From Coralliovum pocilloporae (GTDB taxonomy: Bacteria; Pseudomonadota; Alphaproteobacteria; Rhizobiales; Cohaesibacteraceae), in contig NZ_CP132542.1 in NCBI RefSeq assembly GCF_030845175.1, forward strand, positions 1,368,001 to 1,432,000: a stretch of 64,000 bases of DNA, in the 5' to 3' direction. This document shows positions 8,017 through 17,318 of the stretch, one piece after another. Below the pieces are notes generated by a model. The model made no database searches, was not told where the DNA came from, and saw only the letters and a list, made by a program, of their open reading frames with translations. A program made the position numbers and the translations under genes. Within the stretch, counting starts at the first letter, position 1; each line of letters opens with the position of its first letter.

Positions 8017-9960
8017 ATGACAGACAACACTTATCCAGCGCCAGCCGCTATTGCGGCGAGCGCACATGCAGATAACGACACATATCTGGCCATGTATGAG
8101 CGGTCCGTAACTGATCCGGACGGGTTCTGGGGCGAGCATGGGAACCGACTGGACTGGATCAAGCCCTTCACCACCGTCAAAAACACGTCTTATGATCCAC
8201 ATAATGTATCGATCAAATGGTATGAAGACGGCACACTGAATGTCTGCGCCAACTGTGTTGACCGGCATCTTGAAACACGCGGCGACCAGACCGCTATTAT
8301 CTGGGAAGGCGATTCGCCGGATGAAGATCTCCACATCACCTATCGGGAACTTCACGACAAGGTCTCACGGCTTGCCAACGTGATGAAGGCCCAGGGTGTC
8401 AGCAAGGGTGATCGTATCTGCATTTACATGCCAATGATTCCCGAAGCGGCCTATGCCATGCTGGCCAGCGCCCGAATCGGTGCTGTTCATTCCATCGTTT
8501 TCGGTGGCTTCTCCCCCGACAGTCTGGCCAATCGCGTACAGGATTCCGAGTGTAAACTCGTTATCACTGCCGATGAAGGCCTGCGCGGTGGCCGCAAGGT
8601 GCCGCTTAAAGCTAATGCCGACAAGGCGCTTGAAACGTGTCCGTCCGTCAGCTCGATGATCGTTGTCAAGCGCACCGGCGGCGACGTGAACTGGGAGAAC
8701 GGTCGGGATATCTGGTATCATGAAGCGATTGAAGCAGCGTCACCGGATTGCCCGCCTGAAGAGATGAACGCTGAGGATCCGCTGTTCATTCTCTACACAT
8801 CCGGCTCAACCGGAAAACCCAAGGGTGTTCTGCACACATCCGGCGGTTATCTGGTTTATGCCTCCATGACCCATCAGTATGTTTTTGATTACCATGACGG
8901 TGATGTGTACTGGTGTACCGCTGATGTGGGCTGGGTTACCGGACATTCCTATATCGTCTACGGACCATTGGCGAATGGCGCGACGACCCTGATGTTCGAG
9001 GGTGTGCCGAACTATCCGTCAGCAAGCCGCTTCTGGGATGTTGTCGACAAGCACAAGGTGAACATCTTCTATACAGCACCGACTGCTATCCGCGCCCTGA
9101 TGGGAGCTGGCGATGAGCATGTCACCAGTTCATCCCGCGAAAGCCTTCGCATTCTCGGCTCGGTCGGTGAACCGATCAATCCGGAAGCCTGGGAATGGTA
9201 TCACCGGGTTGTTGGCGACGAACGCTGCCCGATTGTGGATACATGGTGGCAGACCGAGACAGGCGGCATCATGATCACGCCTCTACCCGGCGCAACAGCT
9301 ACGAAGCCTGGCTCCGCCACACGGCCATTCTTCGGCATTCAGCCGGCTCTGGTGGATGCTGAAGGCGGTATTCTTGATGGAGCAACCGAAGGCAATCTGG
9401 TGATCACGGACAGCTGGCCTGGTCAGATGCGCACGGTTTATGGAGATCACGAGCGTTTCGTGCAGACCTACTTCTCCACCTACAAGGGCATGTACTTCAC
9501 CGGTGACGGCTGCCGTCGTGATGAAGACGGCTATTACTGGATCACCGGTCGCGTGGATGACGTTCTCAATGTTTCCGGCCACCGGATGGGAACAGCGGAA
9601 ATCGAATCCTCACTGGTTGCTCACGAGAAAGTCTCCGAGGCAGCGGTGGTTGGTTATCCACATGACCTCAAGGGACAGGGCATCTATGTCTATGTCACCC
9701 TGATGGCCGGGGAAGAACCGTCAGACGAGTTGCTGAAAGAGCTCCGCACCTGGGTTCGTCAGGATATTGGTCCGATTGCATCTCCGGATCTGATCCAGTT
9801 TACTCCGGGCCTGCCGAAAACCCGGTCCGGCAAGATTATGCGCCGGATTCTGCGCAAGATCGCCGAGGATGACTTCTCCAATCTTGGCGACACATCCACG
9901 CTGGCAGACCCGTCCGTTGTGGATGAACTGATCGAAAACCGTCAGAACAGGCACGATTAA
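8017..9960 (+). CDS. acs: Acetyl-coenzyme A synthetase
   Basis: This 647-residue AMP-forming enzyme activates acetate to acetyl-CoA. It has the ANL-superfamily P-loop [15 protein letters not shown], the segment [17 protein letters not shown], the hinge and [25 protein letters not shown], and the C-terminal acetylatable lysine motif [13 protein letters not shown]. Length fits Acs. The start at 8017 has an SD (GGGAGGA, 5 bases); an open frame extends 24 codons upstream without an SD. It is monocistronic, closed by a terminator. The Lys in the SGK motif is the site of reversible acetylation in known homologues. Confidence 0.97.
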   Translation: MTDNTYPAPAAIAASAHADNDTYLAMYERSVTDPDGFWGEHGNRLDWIKPFTTVKNTSYDPHNVSIKWYEDGTLNVCANCVDRHLETRGDQTAIIWEGDSPDEDLHITYRELHDKVSRLANVMKAQGVSKGDRICIYMPMIPEAAYAMLASARIGAVHSIVFGGFSPDSLANRVQDSECKLVITADEGLRGGRKVPLKANADKALETCPSVSSMIVVKRTGGDVNWENGRDIWYHEAIEAASPDCPPEEMNAEDPLFILYTSGSTGKPKGVLHTSGGYLVYASMTHQYVFDYHDGDVYWCTADVGWVTGHSYIVYGPLANGATTLMFEGVPNYPSASRFWDVVDKHKVNIFYTAPTAIRALMGAGDEHVTSSSRESLRILGSVGEPINPEAWEWYHRVVGDERCPIVDTWWQTETGGIMITPLPGATATKPGSATRPFFGIQPALVDAEGGILDGATEGNLVITDSWPGQMRTVYGDHERFVQTYFSTYKGMYFTGDGCRRDEDGYYWITGRVDDVLNVSGHRMGTAEIESSLVAHEKVSEAAVVGYPHDLKGQGIYVYVTLMAGEEPSDELLKELRTWVRQDIGPIASPDLIQFTPGLPKTRSGKIMRRILRKIAEDDFSNLGDTSTLADPSVVDELIENRQNRHD

Positions 9961-9987
9961 TCGGCCCTGGACATTTTCAGACTGATG

Positions 9988-10012
9988 AAAGCCCGGATTT
10001 ATCCGGGCTTTT
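9988..10012 (+). terminator. Terminator of acs
   Basis: AAAGCCCGGA and TCCGGGCTTT form a 10-bp stem with a four-base loop followed by a short T run; it begins 28 bases after the acs stop. Confidence 0.88.
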
Positions 10013-10097
10013 GTCGTATTTATGCAGACCATCAGCATCTCTGTATCTCATAGTAAGTTCAATGTGATTCAACTGTGCCGGGGAGGCATGTTCTCTG

Positions 10098-11372
10098 ATG
10101 GGGCGCCTGACGCTCGTACCGCTCTTTATGTCTGCCGGGCTTCTGCTGGGCGGCAATGGTCTGGTTGGAACACTGATTCCCATCCGGGCGGGTCTTGAAG
10201 GGTTCTCGACAACAAGTATCGGCTTCTTTGGATCGGCCTATTTCGTCGGCTTTGTTCTCGGTTGTCTGTTTGCCCCGCGTCTTGTCGCAAGAGTGGGACA
10301 TATTCGCGCGTTTTCCACAGCGGCAGCGCTGGTTGCCTGTGGCGCACTGGTCCATGCAATGGTGGTCAATATTCCGGCCTGGATCATCATCAGAGGCGTG
10401 ACCGGGTTCTGCTTCGCAAGCCTGTTTCTTGTGATGGAAAGCTGGCTCAATGAAAAAGCCAAAAACAGCGGTCGCGGCAAGACACTCAGCATCTACAGAC
10501 TTGTGGACCTGGCCTGCGTCTCCGTCGGTCAGTATCTGTTGCTGATCGCGCCTCCAGGCGGGTTTGAGATTTTCAGTCTGATTGCCATTCTGTTTGCTGT
10601 CAGTCTGATTCCAATCTCCATAAGCCGCCAGCCATCCCCGGAAACGCCCAAAGTCCAGAAGATCGATCTGATCGGTGCATTCAGGCTGTCACCGCTTGCC
10701 GCTGTTGGCATTGTAACCATTGGCATGACCATGCCGTCATTCCGTATGGTCGGCCCGGCCTATGGTCAGTCCATCGGACTCACCACAGCAGAAATCGCCA
10801 CCTTCATGACCGCCTCCATCATCGGCGGCGCTGTTCTGCAAATGCCTCTCGGTTGGGCATCTGACCGGTTCAGCAGGCGCATGATTCTCATTCTTGCGAC
10901 CCTCGGCGCCGCATGCGCCGGGACCTTCATCACTCTGATGGGTGGAATGGGCACCGGATATATCATGGCTGGTGCCTTTCTGTTCGGCGCTTTTGGCCTG
11001 CCCCTCTACACCCTCTCCATTGCGCATGCCAACGACTTCGCCAAACCGGGTGATTTCGTCCGTCTTTCTGCAAGCCTGATGCTTTTGTTCAGCATTGGCG
11101 GCATTGCCGGACCGTTTGTCTCCGCTTCGTTGCTGGATCTGTTCGGGCCGATTTCGTTTTTCTGGTACACGTCCTGCCTGCATATGTTTTTCGTGATTTT
11201 CGGCCTCTATCGGCTGTCGCGGAACCGCGTCAAGCCAGCCGGACGAAAAACCGCCTATGTACCGGTCATGCGCACATCGCCAGCCATCTTCAATCTTGTT
11301 CCGAAACGGCAGCGGGATCGTCAGGTTCAGGCCGGAGAATCCGAGCACCAGGATGCCGATGGTGCCCGATAG
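10098..11372 (+). CDS. MFS transporter
   Basis: This 424-residue protein has twelve hydrophobic segments, a six-plus-six layout and the MFS loop motif between helices 2 and 3 (CLFAPRLVARVGHIRAF) with its repeat as GWASDRFSRRMILILATLG after helix 8. It resembles the YcaD-like branch of small-molecule/drug exporters. The substrate cannot be inferred. The start uses ATG 10098 behind a GGGGAGG placed 11 bases upstream. Its last 46 bases overlap the 3' end of the convergent nuclease gene. Confidence 0.88.
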   Translation: MGRLTLVPLFMSAGLLLGGNGLVGTLIPIRAGLEGFSTTSIGFFGSAYFVGFVLGCLFAPRLVARVGHIRAFSTAAALVACGALVHAMVVNIPAWIIIRGVTGFCFASLFLVMESWLNEKAKNSGRGKTLSIYRLVDLACVSVGQYLLLIAPPGGFEIFSLIAILFAVSLIPISISRQPSPETPKVQKIDLIGAFRLSPLAAVGIVTIGMTMPSFRMVGPAYGQSIGLTTAEIATFMTASIIGGAVLQMPLGWASDRFSRRMILILATLGAACAGTFITLMGGMGTGYIMAGAFLFGAFGLPLYTLSIAHANDFAKPGDFVRLSASLMLLFSIGGIAGPFVSASLLDLFGPISFFWYTSCLHMFFVIFGLYRLSRNRVKPAGRKTAYVPVMRTSPAIFNLVPKRQRDRQVQAGESEHQDADGAR

Positions 11373-11794
11373 GGCTTTGCAAGCTTGCGTGCCAGCATAA
11401 TGTCAGAGAGAGACCGGCCATCCTGCAGATGAACATCTGCGAGAATCCGGCCGTGATATTTACCACCGGAAACAGCCGTCAACCTGACCGTCCGGTTCCT
11501 CAGCAACTGGTCAAGCGCAGCTCTTGATTTACGGGCAGCCTTGCGCTCGGACATACAGGATGCTTTCAACTCCGGCGCATCGATCCCTCTCAGGCGAACG
11601 CGGATCGTGACCGTCTGGCCAATCCAGATCCGGACCCGCGCCTCCACAGTGTCACCATCAAGAATGCGCAGAATATCCGCCTGATACGATCCAATCAGGC
11701 TTGATCGTGCTTCAGCTGTCCCGGACGAAAACAGGAAGCAGGGCAGAAGAGTGACAACGGCCAGAAGCCTGATGAGAGATGACAGGAGAACCAT
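11327..11794 (-). CDS. Secreted thermonuclease-family (SNase-like) protein
   Basis: A 155-residue protein with a signal peptide (hydrophobic residues 3-25, likely cut near SSGTAEA) and a staphylococcal-nuclease fold. The active-site landmarks are present: ILDGDTV with the Ca2+ ligand Asp, RLRGIDAPELK with catalytic Arg and the Glu, and YHGRILADV with the second catalytic Arg. It is predicted to be a periplasmic or secreted Ca2+-dependent nuclease. The C-terminus ends with ASWCSDSPA. Gene ends overlap tail to tail with the MFS gene by 46 bp. No good SD is visible before ATG 11794. Confidence 0.88.
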   Translation of the reverse strand: MVLLSSLIRLLAVVTLLPCFLFSSGTAEARSSLIGSYQADILRILDGDTVEARVRIWIGQTVTIRVRLRGIDAPELKASCMSERKAARKSRAALDQLLRNRTVRLTAVSGGKYHGRILADVHLQDGRSLSDIMLARKLAKPYRAPSASWCSDSPA

Positions 11795-11838
11795 AAACAG
11801 AATCTTAGAGCGAATCTCTTAATATTACAACCTGAAGT

Positions 11839-12498
11839 TTATTCACTCTTCATCTGCCAGCTCCACACAGATGTTTTCCGGATGGCATGATCCTCAAGGC
11901 TGCGCGTTACCGCAACTTCATAAGACGCCTCTTTCCTGAGCCACTGGTAAGGGCAATAGCTTCGTTCCGGATCACCCACATAGATGGACATACCCCGATG
12001 CGCATGCTCTGAAAGCCAGGGCACCAGACTGTCGGTCATGGTCTGGTCGTAGAAGATGTCTCCAGCCAGAATCACATCAAACCTGGCAAGCGCTGTGCCG
12101 ATCAGATTATCCGTGCTGATATCGCAATCAGCGCCATTGGTCTCGGTATTCAGCCGGATGGCATCAGCAGCAAAGGAATCTATATCATTCGCTGTCACAT
12201 GCACGGCCCCTGACTTTGCCGCCGCAATGGCCACAAGTCCTGAACCTGACGCCAGATCAAGAACCGTCCTCCCCTGGACGAGATGCGGGTGATCAAGCAC
12301 ATAACGCGCCAGGGCCTGCCCACCCGCCCAGGCAAAAGCCCAGAACGGATCAGGCAGACCAAGCGCATCAAGCTCCTGCTCTCCAAGAGACCAGAGACGT
12401 GTTTCCTCATTAGCCAGCCAAAGCCTGATGTCGGGCGTCAGCGGCACCGGCATCAGCGCGGTATGATCCAGAATGAACTGGCGTCGATCCGTGATCAC
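11839..12498 (-). CDS. Class I SAM-dependent methyltransferase (ETFB-lysine methyltransferase / PrmA-like)
   Basis: The 219-residue protein has the SAM-binding motif I VLDLASGSGLVAIAAAKSGA, motif II with TANDID, and the post-motif DVILAGDIFYDQ that is typical of the ETFBKMT/METTL20 and PrmA-like protein-lysine methyltransferases. The preceding PFWAFAWAGGQALARY segment is also characteristic of that group. It probably methylates a protein; electron-transfer flavoprotein beta is the substrate of known bacterial relatives, but that is inference. It starts inside the stop of the EVE-domain gene (ATGA overlap) and so belongs to the tsaD-gpsA-yciI-EVE run. Confidence 0.85.
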   Translation of the reverse strand: MITDRRQFILDHTALMPVPLTPDIRLWLANEETRLWSLGEQELDALGLPDPFWAFAWAGGQALARYVLDHPHLVQGRTVLDLASGSGLVAIAAAKSGAVHVTANDIDSFAADAIRLNTETNGADCDISTDNLIGTALARFDVILAGDIFYDQTMTDSLVPWLSEHAHRGMSIYVGDPERSYCPYQWLRKEASYEVAVTRSLEDHAIRKTSVWSWQMKSE

Positions 12499-12917
12499 TC
12501 AGATCCCAGTCCACCCATCTGGCAGATCGTATGCCAGGCTTCTTCTGGAATAGGCATGACAGACAGACGGGACTGCTTGATGAGAGACAGATCCTGCAGG
12601 CTTTCGGTGGCCTTGATCTCGGCCAGGGTAACCGGACTGGGAACCGGCTTGACAGCCCGAACATCAACCATGCCGAACTTGCCTTTGGCGTCAGTAGGGT
12701 CTGGATAATATTCCTTCACCACTTCAACGATGCCAACAACCCGCGTTTCCTTGACCGAGTGGTAAAAGAAACCAAGATCGCCGACTTTCATCGCCTTCAT
12801 GTTGTTGGCAGCCTGATAATTCCGGACGCCATCCCATTCAGCACCCTTGTCACCAGACGCCACCTGATCATCCCAGGACCAGGTGTTCGGCTCGGATTTG
12901 AACAGCCAATATGCCAT
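12495..12917 (-). CDS. EVE domain-containing protein
   Basis: A 140-residue protein that is essentially one EVE (PUA-like) domain, beginning MAYWLFKSEPNTWSWDD and containing WDGVRNYQAANNMKAMKVGDLGFFYHS. These proteins bind modified nucleobases through a PUA-type pocket; the small stand-alone form is common next to YciI and gpsA in alphaproteobacteria. ATG 12917 is chosen because AGGAG lies 8 bases upstream; TTG/GTG codons just before it are in frame. The stop overlaps the next gene by ATGA. Confidence 0.93.
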   Translation of the reverse strand: MAYWLFKSEPNTWSWDDQVASGDKGAEWDGVRNYQAANNMKAMKVGDLGFFYHSVKETRVVGIVEVVKEYYPDPTDAKGKFGMVDVRAVKPVPSPVTLAEIKATESLQDLSLIKQSRLSVMPIPEEAWHTICQMGGLGSE

Positions 12918-12928
12918 CACCAAAGCTC

Positions 12929-13207
12929 CTACTGGTTGTCAACCGCCCACTTCCATGACCGGATGGTCACATCCTGGAAGAGATCGGCCTTGGCATAGGG
13001 ATCTTCAGCCAGCATTGCCTCAACGGCTTCCCGGCTGTCCGCTTCCACAATCAGCAGGGAGCCGATCATGTTGTCACCTTCAAGAAGCGGACCGGCAATC
13101 TTAACCTTGACAGCATTGTCCGCCAGAAAAGCCAGATGCGCATCCCGGTTGGCCTTGCGAACATCCAGTGCGCCATCCTTATCGAGGGCTGTGACAACAA
13201 AATGCAT
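12929..13207 (-). CDS. YciI family protein
   Basis: A 92-residue alpha/beta ferredoxin-like protein starting MHFVVTALDKDGALDVR, with the conserved His/Asp pair of the family in NRDAHLAFL and the block MIGSLLIVEADSREAVEAMLAEDPYAKADLF. Family members are dimeric and may act in dehalogenation-like or unknown chemistry. ATG 13207 has GGGAG 8 bases upstream, so the longer open frame reaching 13240 is not used. It lies 11 bases before the EVE gene. Confidence 0.92.
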   Translation of the reverse strand: MHFVVTALDKDGALDVRKANRDAHLAFLADNAVKVKIAGPLLEGDNMIGSLLIVEADSREAVEAMLAEDPYAKADLFQDVTIRSWKWAVDNQ

Positions 13208-13278
13208 TCTGAGATCTCCCATAGATATGTTTGCGGGCAAGGTAAGACCTGTCCCGCCTCTTTTCCAGTCCGTTTCGA

Positions 13279-14292
13279 TCAGTCCGGTCTGATTTCCGTC
13301 ATAAGCGGTCGCGTCATCAGATTGCGAATGGCGGTTTCCAGATCAAGACCACCTTCAATAATGGCAGCGACGGCAGCTGTAATAGGCGCATCCACACCGC
13401 AATCGCGCGCCAGAGCAGCGGCAACAGACGCTGTAACCGCCCCTTCCACGAGCTTTGATCCCGGCCTGGCCAGCTCTTGCGGGGGTTGTCCCTGCCCCAG
13501 CGCATAGCCGTAGGTGTAGTTACGCGATTGCGGGGTAGAACATGTGAGAATCAGATCACCAAGTCCCGATAATCCACCGAGCGTTTCCGCCTTGGCCCCA
13601 TTGGCAACAGCCAATCGGCTCAGTTCGGCAAAGCCACGGGTCACAAGAGCCGCCTTGGCGCTGGCCCCCAGAGCGCGACCGTCAACCATGCCAGCGGCAA
13701 TCGCCATCACATTCTTCAGCGCCCCGCCCAGTTGCACGCCAACGAGGTCATCTGACGCATAGGGCCGCAGGGCTGGTCCTTTCAGCGCCTCACAGAGGCT
13801 GCTCGCCAGCGAAAGATCATCCGCGGCAATGGTCACCGCTGTCGGCAGACCGGATGCAACATCTGAGGCAAAACTCGGGCCGGACAAAACCGCAGGCACC
13901 AGATCCGGCGCTTCTTCCAGAAACACATCGGAAACCCGCTTCTGACTTCCTGTCTCAAGGCCCTTGGCAGCGAGAACAACCGGTGTTCCGGCTCCCAGAA
14001 CAGGAGCAATCGCCGCAGCCATACTGCGGGTAGACTGCGTTGGTGTCACCAAAAGCACCGCATCACAGCCCACCAGACCCTCAAGAGCCTTGCACGTTGT
14101 CAGCACTTCAGGCCACTGCACATCCCCGAGATAACGCTGATTGGTCCGGGATTGGCTGATTTCATCAAGGATATCCGCGTCTCGCCCCCAGAGCGTGACA
14201 GATCGCCCCGCCCTCCGGGCCGCCAGTGCCAGCGCCGTCCCATAGGCCCCCGCTCCAATGACACCGATATGATTGAAATCCTTCATCATCAT
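13279..14292 (-). CDS. gpsA: Glycerol-3-phosphate dehydrogenase [NAD(P)+]
   Basis: The enzyme reduces dihydroxyacetone phosphate to sn-glycerol-3-phosphate for phospholipid synthesis. The 337-residue protein has the Rossmann motif IGVIGAGAYGTALALAAR, LSGPSFASDVASGLPTAV, the catalytic Lys in VQLGGALKNVMAIAAGM, and TLGGLSGLGDLILTCSTPQSRN. Three ATG codons in a row (14292, 14289, 14286) make the exact start ambiguous; AGGGA best fits 14286. It follows tsaD by 12 bases in the same leftward operon, an arrangement common in this class. Confidence 0.96.
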   Translation of the reverse strand: MMMKDFNHIGVIGAGAYGTALALAARRAGRSVTLWGRDADILDEISQSRTNQRYLGDVQWPEVLTTCKALEGLVGCDAVLLVTPTQSTRSMAAAIAPVLGAGTPVVLAAKGLETGSQKRVSDVFLEEAPDLVPAVLSGPSFASDVASGLPTAVTIAADDLSLASSLCEALKGPALRPYASDDLVGVQLGGALKNVMAIAAGMVDGRALGASAKAALVTRGFAELSRLAVANGAKAETLGGLSGLGDLILTCSTPQSRNYTYGYALGQGQPPQELARPGSKLVEGAVTASVAAALARDCGVDAPITAAVAAIIEGGLDLETAIRNLMTRPLMTEIRPD

Positions 14293-14304
14293 TTCCCTGC
14301 TGCC

Positions 14305-15384
14305 TCAGACCTTGGTACCTGCGCGACCATGACCGATTTTTGCCGGAGCCCGTTCGTCAAGCGGCCAGCGGGACCGGGGTGCCATATCAAGCGCATCAGA
14401 CTGACCGCGCGCCAGACGCTCGGCACCGGCCCAGGCAATCATCACACCATTATCCGTACACAGACTGGCAGGCGGAACCACAAGCCGGGCATTGTGCTCA
14501 CCGGTTTCCCTGTCAAGCACCTGCCTAATCTGTTGATTGGCCGCCACACCACCGGCAACCACCAGCGCTGGTTTCTCAATATCAGGAAAGCGGTCCCTGA
14601 ACCGCTCAAGCGCATGGCCAATCCTGTTGGCAAGGATCAGGGTAACCGTATCCTGAAAGCTGGCGCAGATATCGGCCACATCCTGATCAGACAAGGGCGC
14701 CAGGTCCTCAGCCGCATAGCGCACGGCTGTCTTGAGGCCAGAGAACGAGAAATCCAGCCCAGCCTGCTTCAACAGCGGTTTGGGAAACTCAAACCGGTCT
14801 GGATTGCCAGCCTCGGCCTGCTTCTCGACCGCCGGGCCGCCCGGATAGTCAAGGCTCAGAAGCTTAGCCGTCTTGTCAAAAGCCTCCCCCAGCGCATCAT
14901 CAATCGTGGTGCCCCAACGCTCATAAGACCCCACGCCTGTAACAAGCTGGATCTGCGTATGGCCGCCGGAGACAAGCAGCAGCAGATAGGGGAAAGATAG
15001 TCCATCCGTCAGACGGGCCGTCAACGCATGGCCTTCCAGATGATTGATCGCCAGAAACGGCTTGTCTGCGGCCTGGGCAAGGGCCTTTGCCGTCATCATG
15101 CCGACAATCACACCACCAATCAGGCCAGGGCCAGCGGTCGCCGCAATCCCGTCCACCTCATCAAGGCTGCACCCGGCATCATCGAGAGCTGCACGGATGA
15201 TATCATCCAGTGCCTCCACATGGGCACGCGCGGCAATTTCCGGCACGACGCCTCCAAAAGCCGCATGTTCCTCTGTCTGACTGAGAACCACATTGGACAG
15301 GATAGCGCCATCGGTTTCCCCATCCCGTCGCACGACAGCAGCAGCTGTTTCATCACAGCTTGTTTCAATACCAAGAACAATCAT
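14305..15384 (-). CDS. tsaD: tRNA N6-adenosine threonylcarbamoyltransferase
   Basis: TsaD, with TsaB and TsaE, installs the threonylcarbamoyl group on A37 of ANN-reading tRNAs. The 359-residue product starts [18 protein letters not shown] and has the metal-binding [11 protein letters not shown], the ASKHA nucleotide-binding [21 protein letters not shown] and the C-terminal [12 protein letters not shown]. The frame is open 15 codons further upstream, but the conserved N-terminus begins at ATG 15384. First gene of the leftward tsaD-gpsA-yciI-EVE-methyltransferase run and divergent from hemC. Confidence 0.96.
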   Translation of the reverse strand: MIVLGIETSCDETAAAVVRRDGETDGAILSNVVLSQTEEHAAFGGVVPEIAARAHVEALDDIIRAALDDAGCSLDEVDGIAATAGPGLIGGVIVGMMTAKALAQAADKPFLAINHLEGHALTARLTDGLSFPYLLLLVSGGHTQIQLVTGVGSYERWGTTIDDALGEAFDKTAKLLSLDYPGGPAVEKQAEAGNPDRFEFPKPLLKQAGLDFSFSGLKTAVRYAAEDLAPLSDQDVADICASFQDTVTLILANRIGHALERFRDRFPDIEKPALVVAGGVAANQQIRQVLDRETGEHNARLVVPPASLCTDNGVMIAWAGAERLARGQSDALDMAPRSRWPLDERAPAKIGHGRAGTKV

Positions 15385-15506
15385 GAGCCCTGTCGATCTT
15401 CCGGGATGTTTTTTCACTCGATATGGCATATATCAAAGCCATGCTATCTTTGCCAAAGTAAGTTTTCCGCAAAATAGTGGTTCATCCTGTATAGGGTATC
15501 TCAGGC

Positions 15507-16460
15507 GTGCAGACATCTTCCAGCGACACTTCACTCATCCGTATCGGCACACGCGGCAGCGCTCTGGCGCTGGCCCAGGCTCATGAAACCCGCAAAAGAC
15601 TGATGGCAGCCCATGATCTGCCGGAAAGCGCTTTTGACATTGTTGTCATCAAGACAACGGGAGACATGATACTGGATCGCCCTCTTTCCGAGATTGGCGG
15701 CAAAGGCCTGTTCACCAAGGAGATTGAAGAAGCCCTTTATGACGGACGCATTGATCTGGCTGTCCATTCATCCAAGGATATGCCGACTGTCCTGCCGGAC
15801 GGGCTGGCGATCACCGCCTTCCTGCCACGGGAAGATGTGCGGGATGCCTTCATTTCCGACAAATGGTCGAGCCTTGAAGATCTTCCGGAAGGCGCAGTTG
15901 TCGGCACAGCATCTCTCCGCCGTCAGGCTCTGGTGAAACGTCTTCGGCCTGATCTGGAAGTCATTACCTTCCGCGGCAATGTACAGACCCGCATGGAAAA
16001 ACTGCGCCGTGGCGATGTGGCAGCAACTCTTCTGGCCAATGCAGGCCTCCGCCGTCTCGGCATGGAGGAAGAGATCACCGACCTGCTCGATGAGGACAGT
16101 TTCCCGCCAGCAATCGGCCAGGGTGCCATCTGCATCGAATCCCGCGAGAATGATGAGCGTATCCTGTCCCTGCTCGCACCTATTCACCATCCGGAAACCG
16201 CGCATGCCCTCATTATGGAGCGGGCATTCCTCAGAACACTGGATGGCTCCTGCAGAACACCGATCGCCGGACGCGCCATCGTTGAAGGAGACACAATCAC
16301 CTTCCGTGGCATAATTCTGACACCGGATGGCCGGGAAGTTCTGGAAACCACCAGACGCGGCCCGGTCTCGGATGCTGAAACCATGGGTCGCGATGCCGGT
16401 GAGGAACTGAAAGCCCAGGCCGGTCCGGAGTTCATGGCCGAAGTTCTCGGACATGGATAA
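15507..16460 (+). CDS. hemC: Porphobilinogen deaminase (hydroxymethylbilane synthase)
   Basis: HemC polymerises four porphobilinogens into hydroxymethylbilane in heme synthesis. The 317-residue protein has [44 protein letters not shown], the [11 protein letters not shown] stretch and [11 protein letters not shown], whose Cys carries the dipyrromethane cofactor. The start is a GTG. It heads a rightward hemC-hemD-mitofilin-hemY run, opposite tsaD, with a 122-bp divergent promoter region. Confidence 0.97.
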   Translation: MQTSSSDTSLIRIGTRGSALALAQAHETRKRLMAAHDLPESAFDIVVIKTTGDMILDRPLSEIGGKGLFTKEIEEALYDGRIDLAVHSSKDMPTVLPDGLAITAFLPREDVRDAFISDKWSSLEDLPEGAVVGTASLRRQALVKRLRPDLEVITFRGNVQTRMEKLRRGDVAATLLANAGLRRLGMEEEITDLLDEDSFPPAIGQGAICIESRENDERILSLLAPIHHPETAHALIMERAFLRTLDGSCRTPIAGRAIVEGDTITFRGIILTPDGREVLETTRRGPVSDAETMGRDAGEELKAQAGPEFMAEVLGHG

Positions 16461-16467
16461 TCTCTGA

Positions 16468-17178
16468 ATGACGGTTCTCATCACCCGTCCAGAACCCGGC
16501 GCAACGCAAACAGCCAGTCGGTTGCGTGCCCTGGGCTTTGATGTGATGCTCGAGCCGCTGTTCCGAATTGTCTTTGAAACTCCGACCACAAGACCAATCG
16601 ATGATTACGCGGCTGTCCTGTTCACCAGCCGGAACGGGGTCGATGGTCTGTCGAGACTCTATGCTCCCTCCACACTGTCGCGTCTCACGGCCTTCGCTGT
16701 TGGTGATAGAACGGCCGAAACCGCCCGTCAGGCCGGATTTGACACCTGTCACAGTGCCTCCGGAACAGCGCATGATCTGCATGACCTGATCGTCAGTTCC
16801 ATAAAAGACAGCGAAAAACCCCTGCTCTATGCAGCCGGGCGGGACCGTACCGGAGATATCGAACAGCGCCTGAAGGCCTCAGGCCTGGAGGTGGACCTGG
16901 CCGAGTTCTATCGAACGGAACCCAGTCCGGCATTGGCACCTGCAACCATCACCGCCCTGACCCAGGGAAGGATTGATTCCGTGCTGCTTTACTCACGTCG
17001 CACAGCAGAGCAATTCTTCAGACTGGCGGAGCAGGCAGACATCTACGATGGTTTGGGGAGTGTCAACTTCCTGTGTCTTTCAGAGACGATCTGTGACTAT
17101 GTGAAGGGAAAAGGGCACTTTTCCTGCCGGATAGCGGCCAATCCTGATGAGACAAGCCTGCTAAGTTTGCTGGATTAG
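16468..17178 (+). CDS. hemD: Uroporphyrinogen-III synthase
   Basis: The 236-residue protein follows hemC by 7 bases. The sequence is weakly conserved, as usual for HemD, but MTVLITRPEPGATQTASRL, the LFTSRNGVDGL loop, PLLYAAGRDRTGD and VLLYSRRTAEQFFRL fit the two-lobed fold. It closes hydroxymethylbilane with inversion of ring D. Confidence 0.93.
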   Translation: MTVLITRPEPGATQTASRLRALGFDVMLEPLFRIVFETPTTRPIDDYAAVLFTSRNGVDGLSRLYAPSTLSRLTAFAVGDRTAETARQAGFDTCHSASGTAHDLHDLIVSSIKDSEKPLLYAAGRDRTGDIEQRLKASGLEVDLAEFYRTEPSPALAPATITALTQGRIDSVLLYSRRTAEQFFRLAEQADIYDGLGSVNFLCLSETICDYVKGKGHFSCRIAANPDETSLLSLLD

Positions 17179-17318
17179 CATTCCCGTCACATTTGCTTAA
17201 TATGCATTTATGGATTTGATGACGAAATGCCATATGGAAGCACAACACCACTTCCTATATGCATGAGTTGAAGACAAGCTACAGGGTTACAAAGCCCTGA
17301 CGAGAGTAGAGGATGGCA

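Noticed and set aside
7837..8355. 172-codon minus-strand frame in the gap before acs
   Set aside because: Half of it is antisense to acs, the composition is Cys/Arg/Pro-rich, and there is no start signal.
15768..16589. 273-codon minus-strand frame opposite hemC and hemD
   Set aside because: Antisense to two clear heme genes; no signals or similarity.
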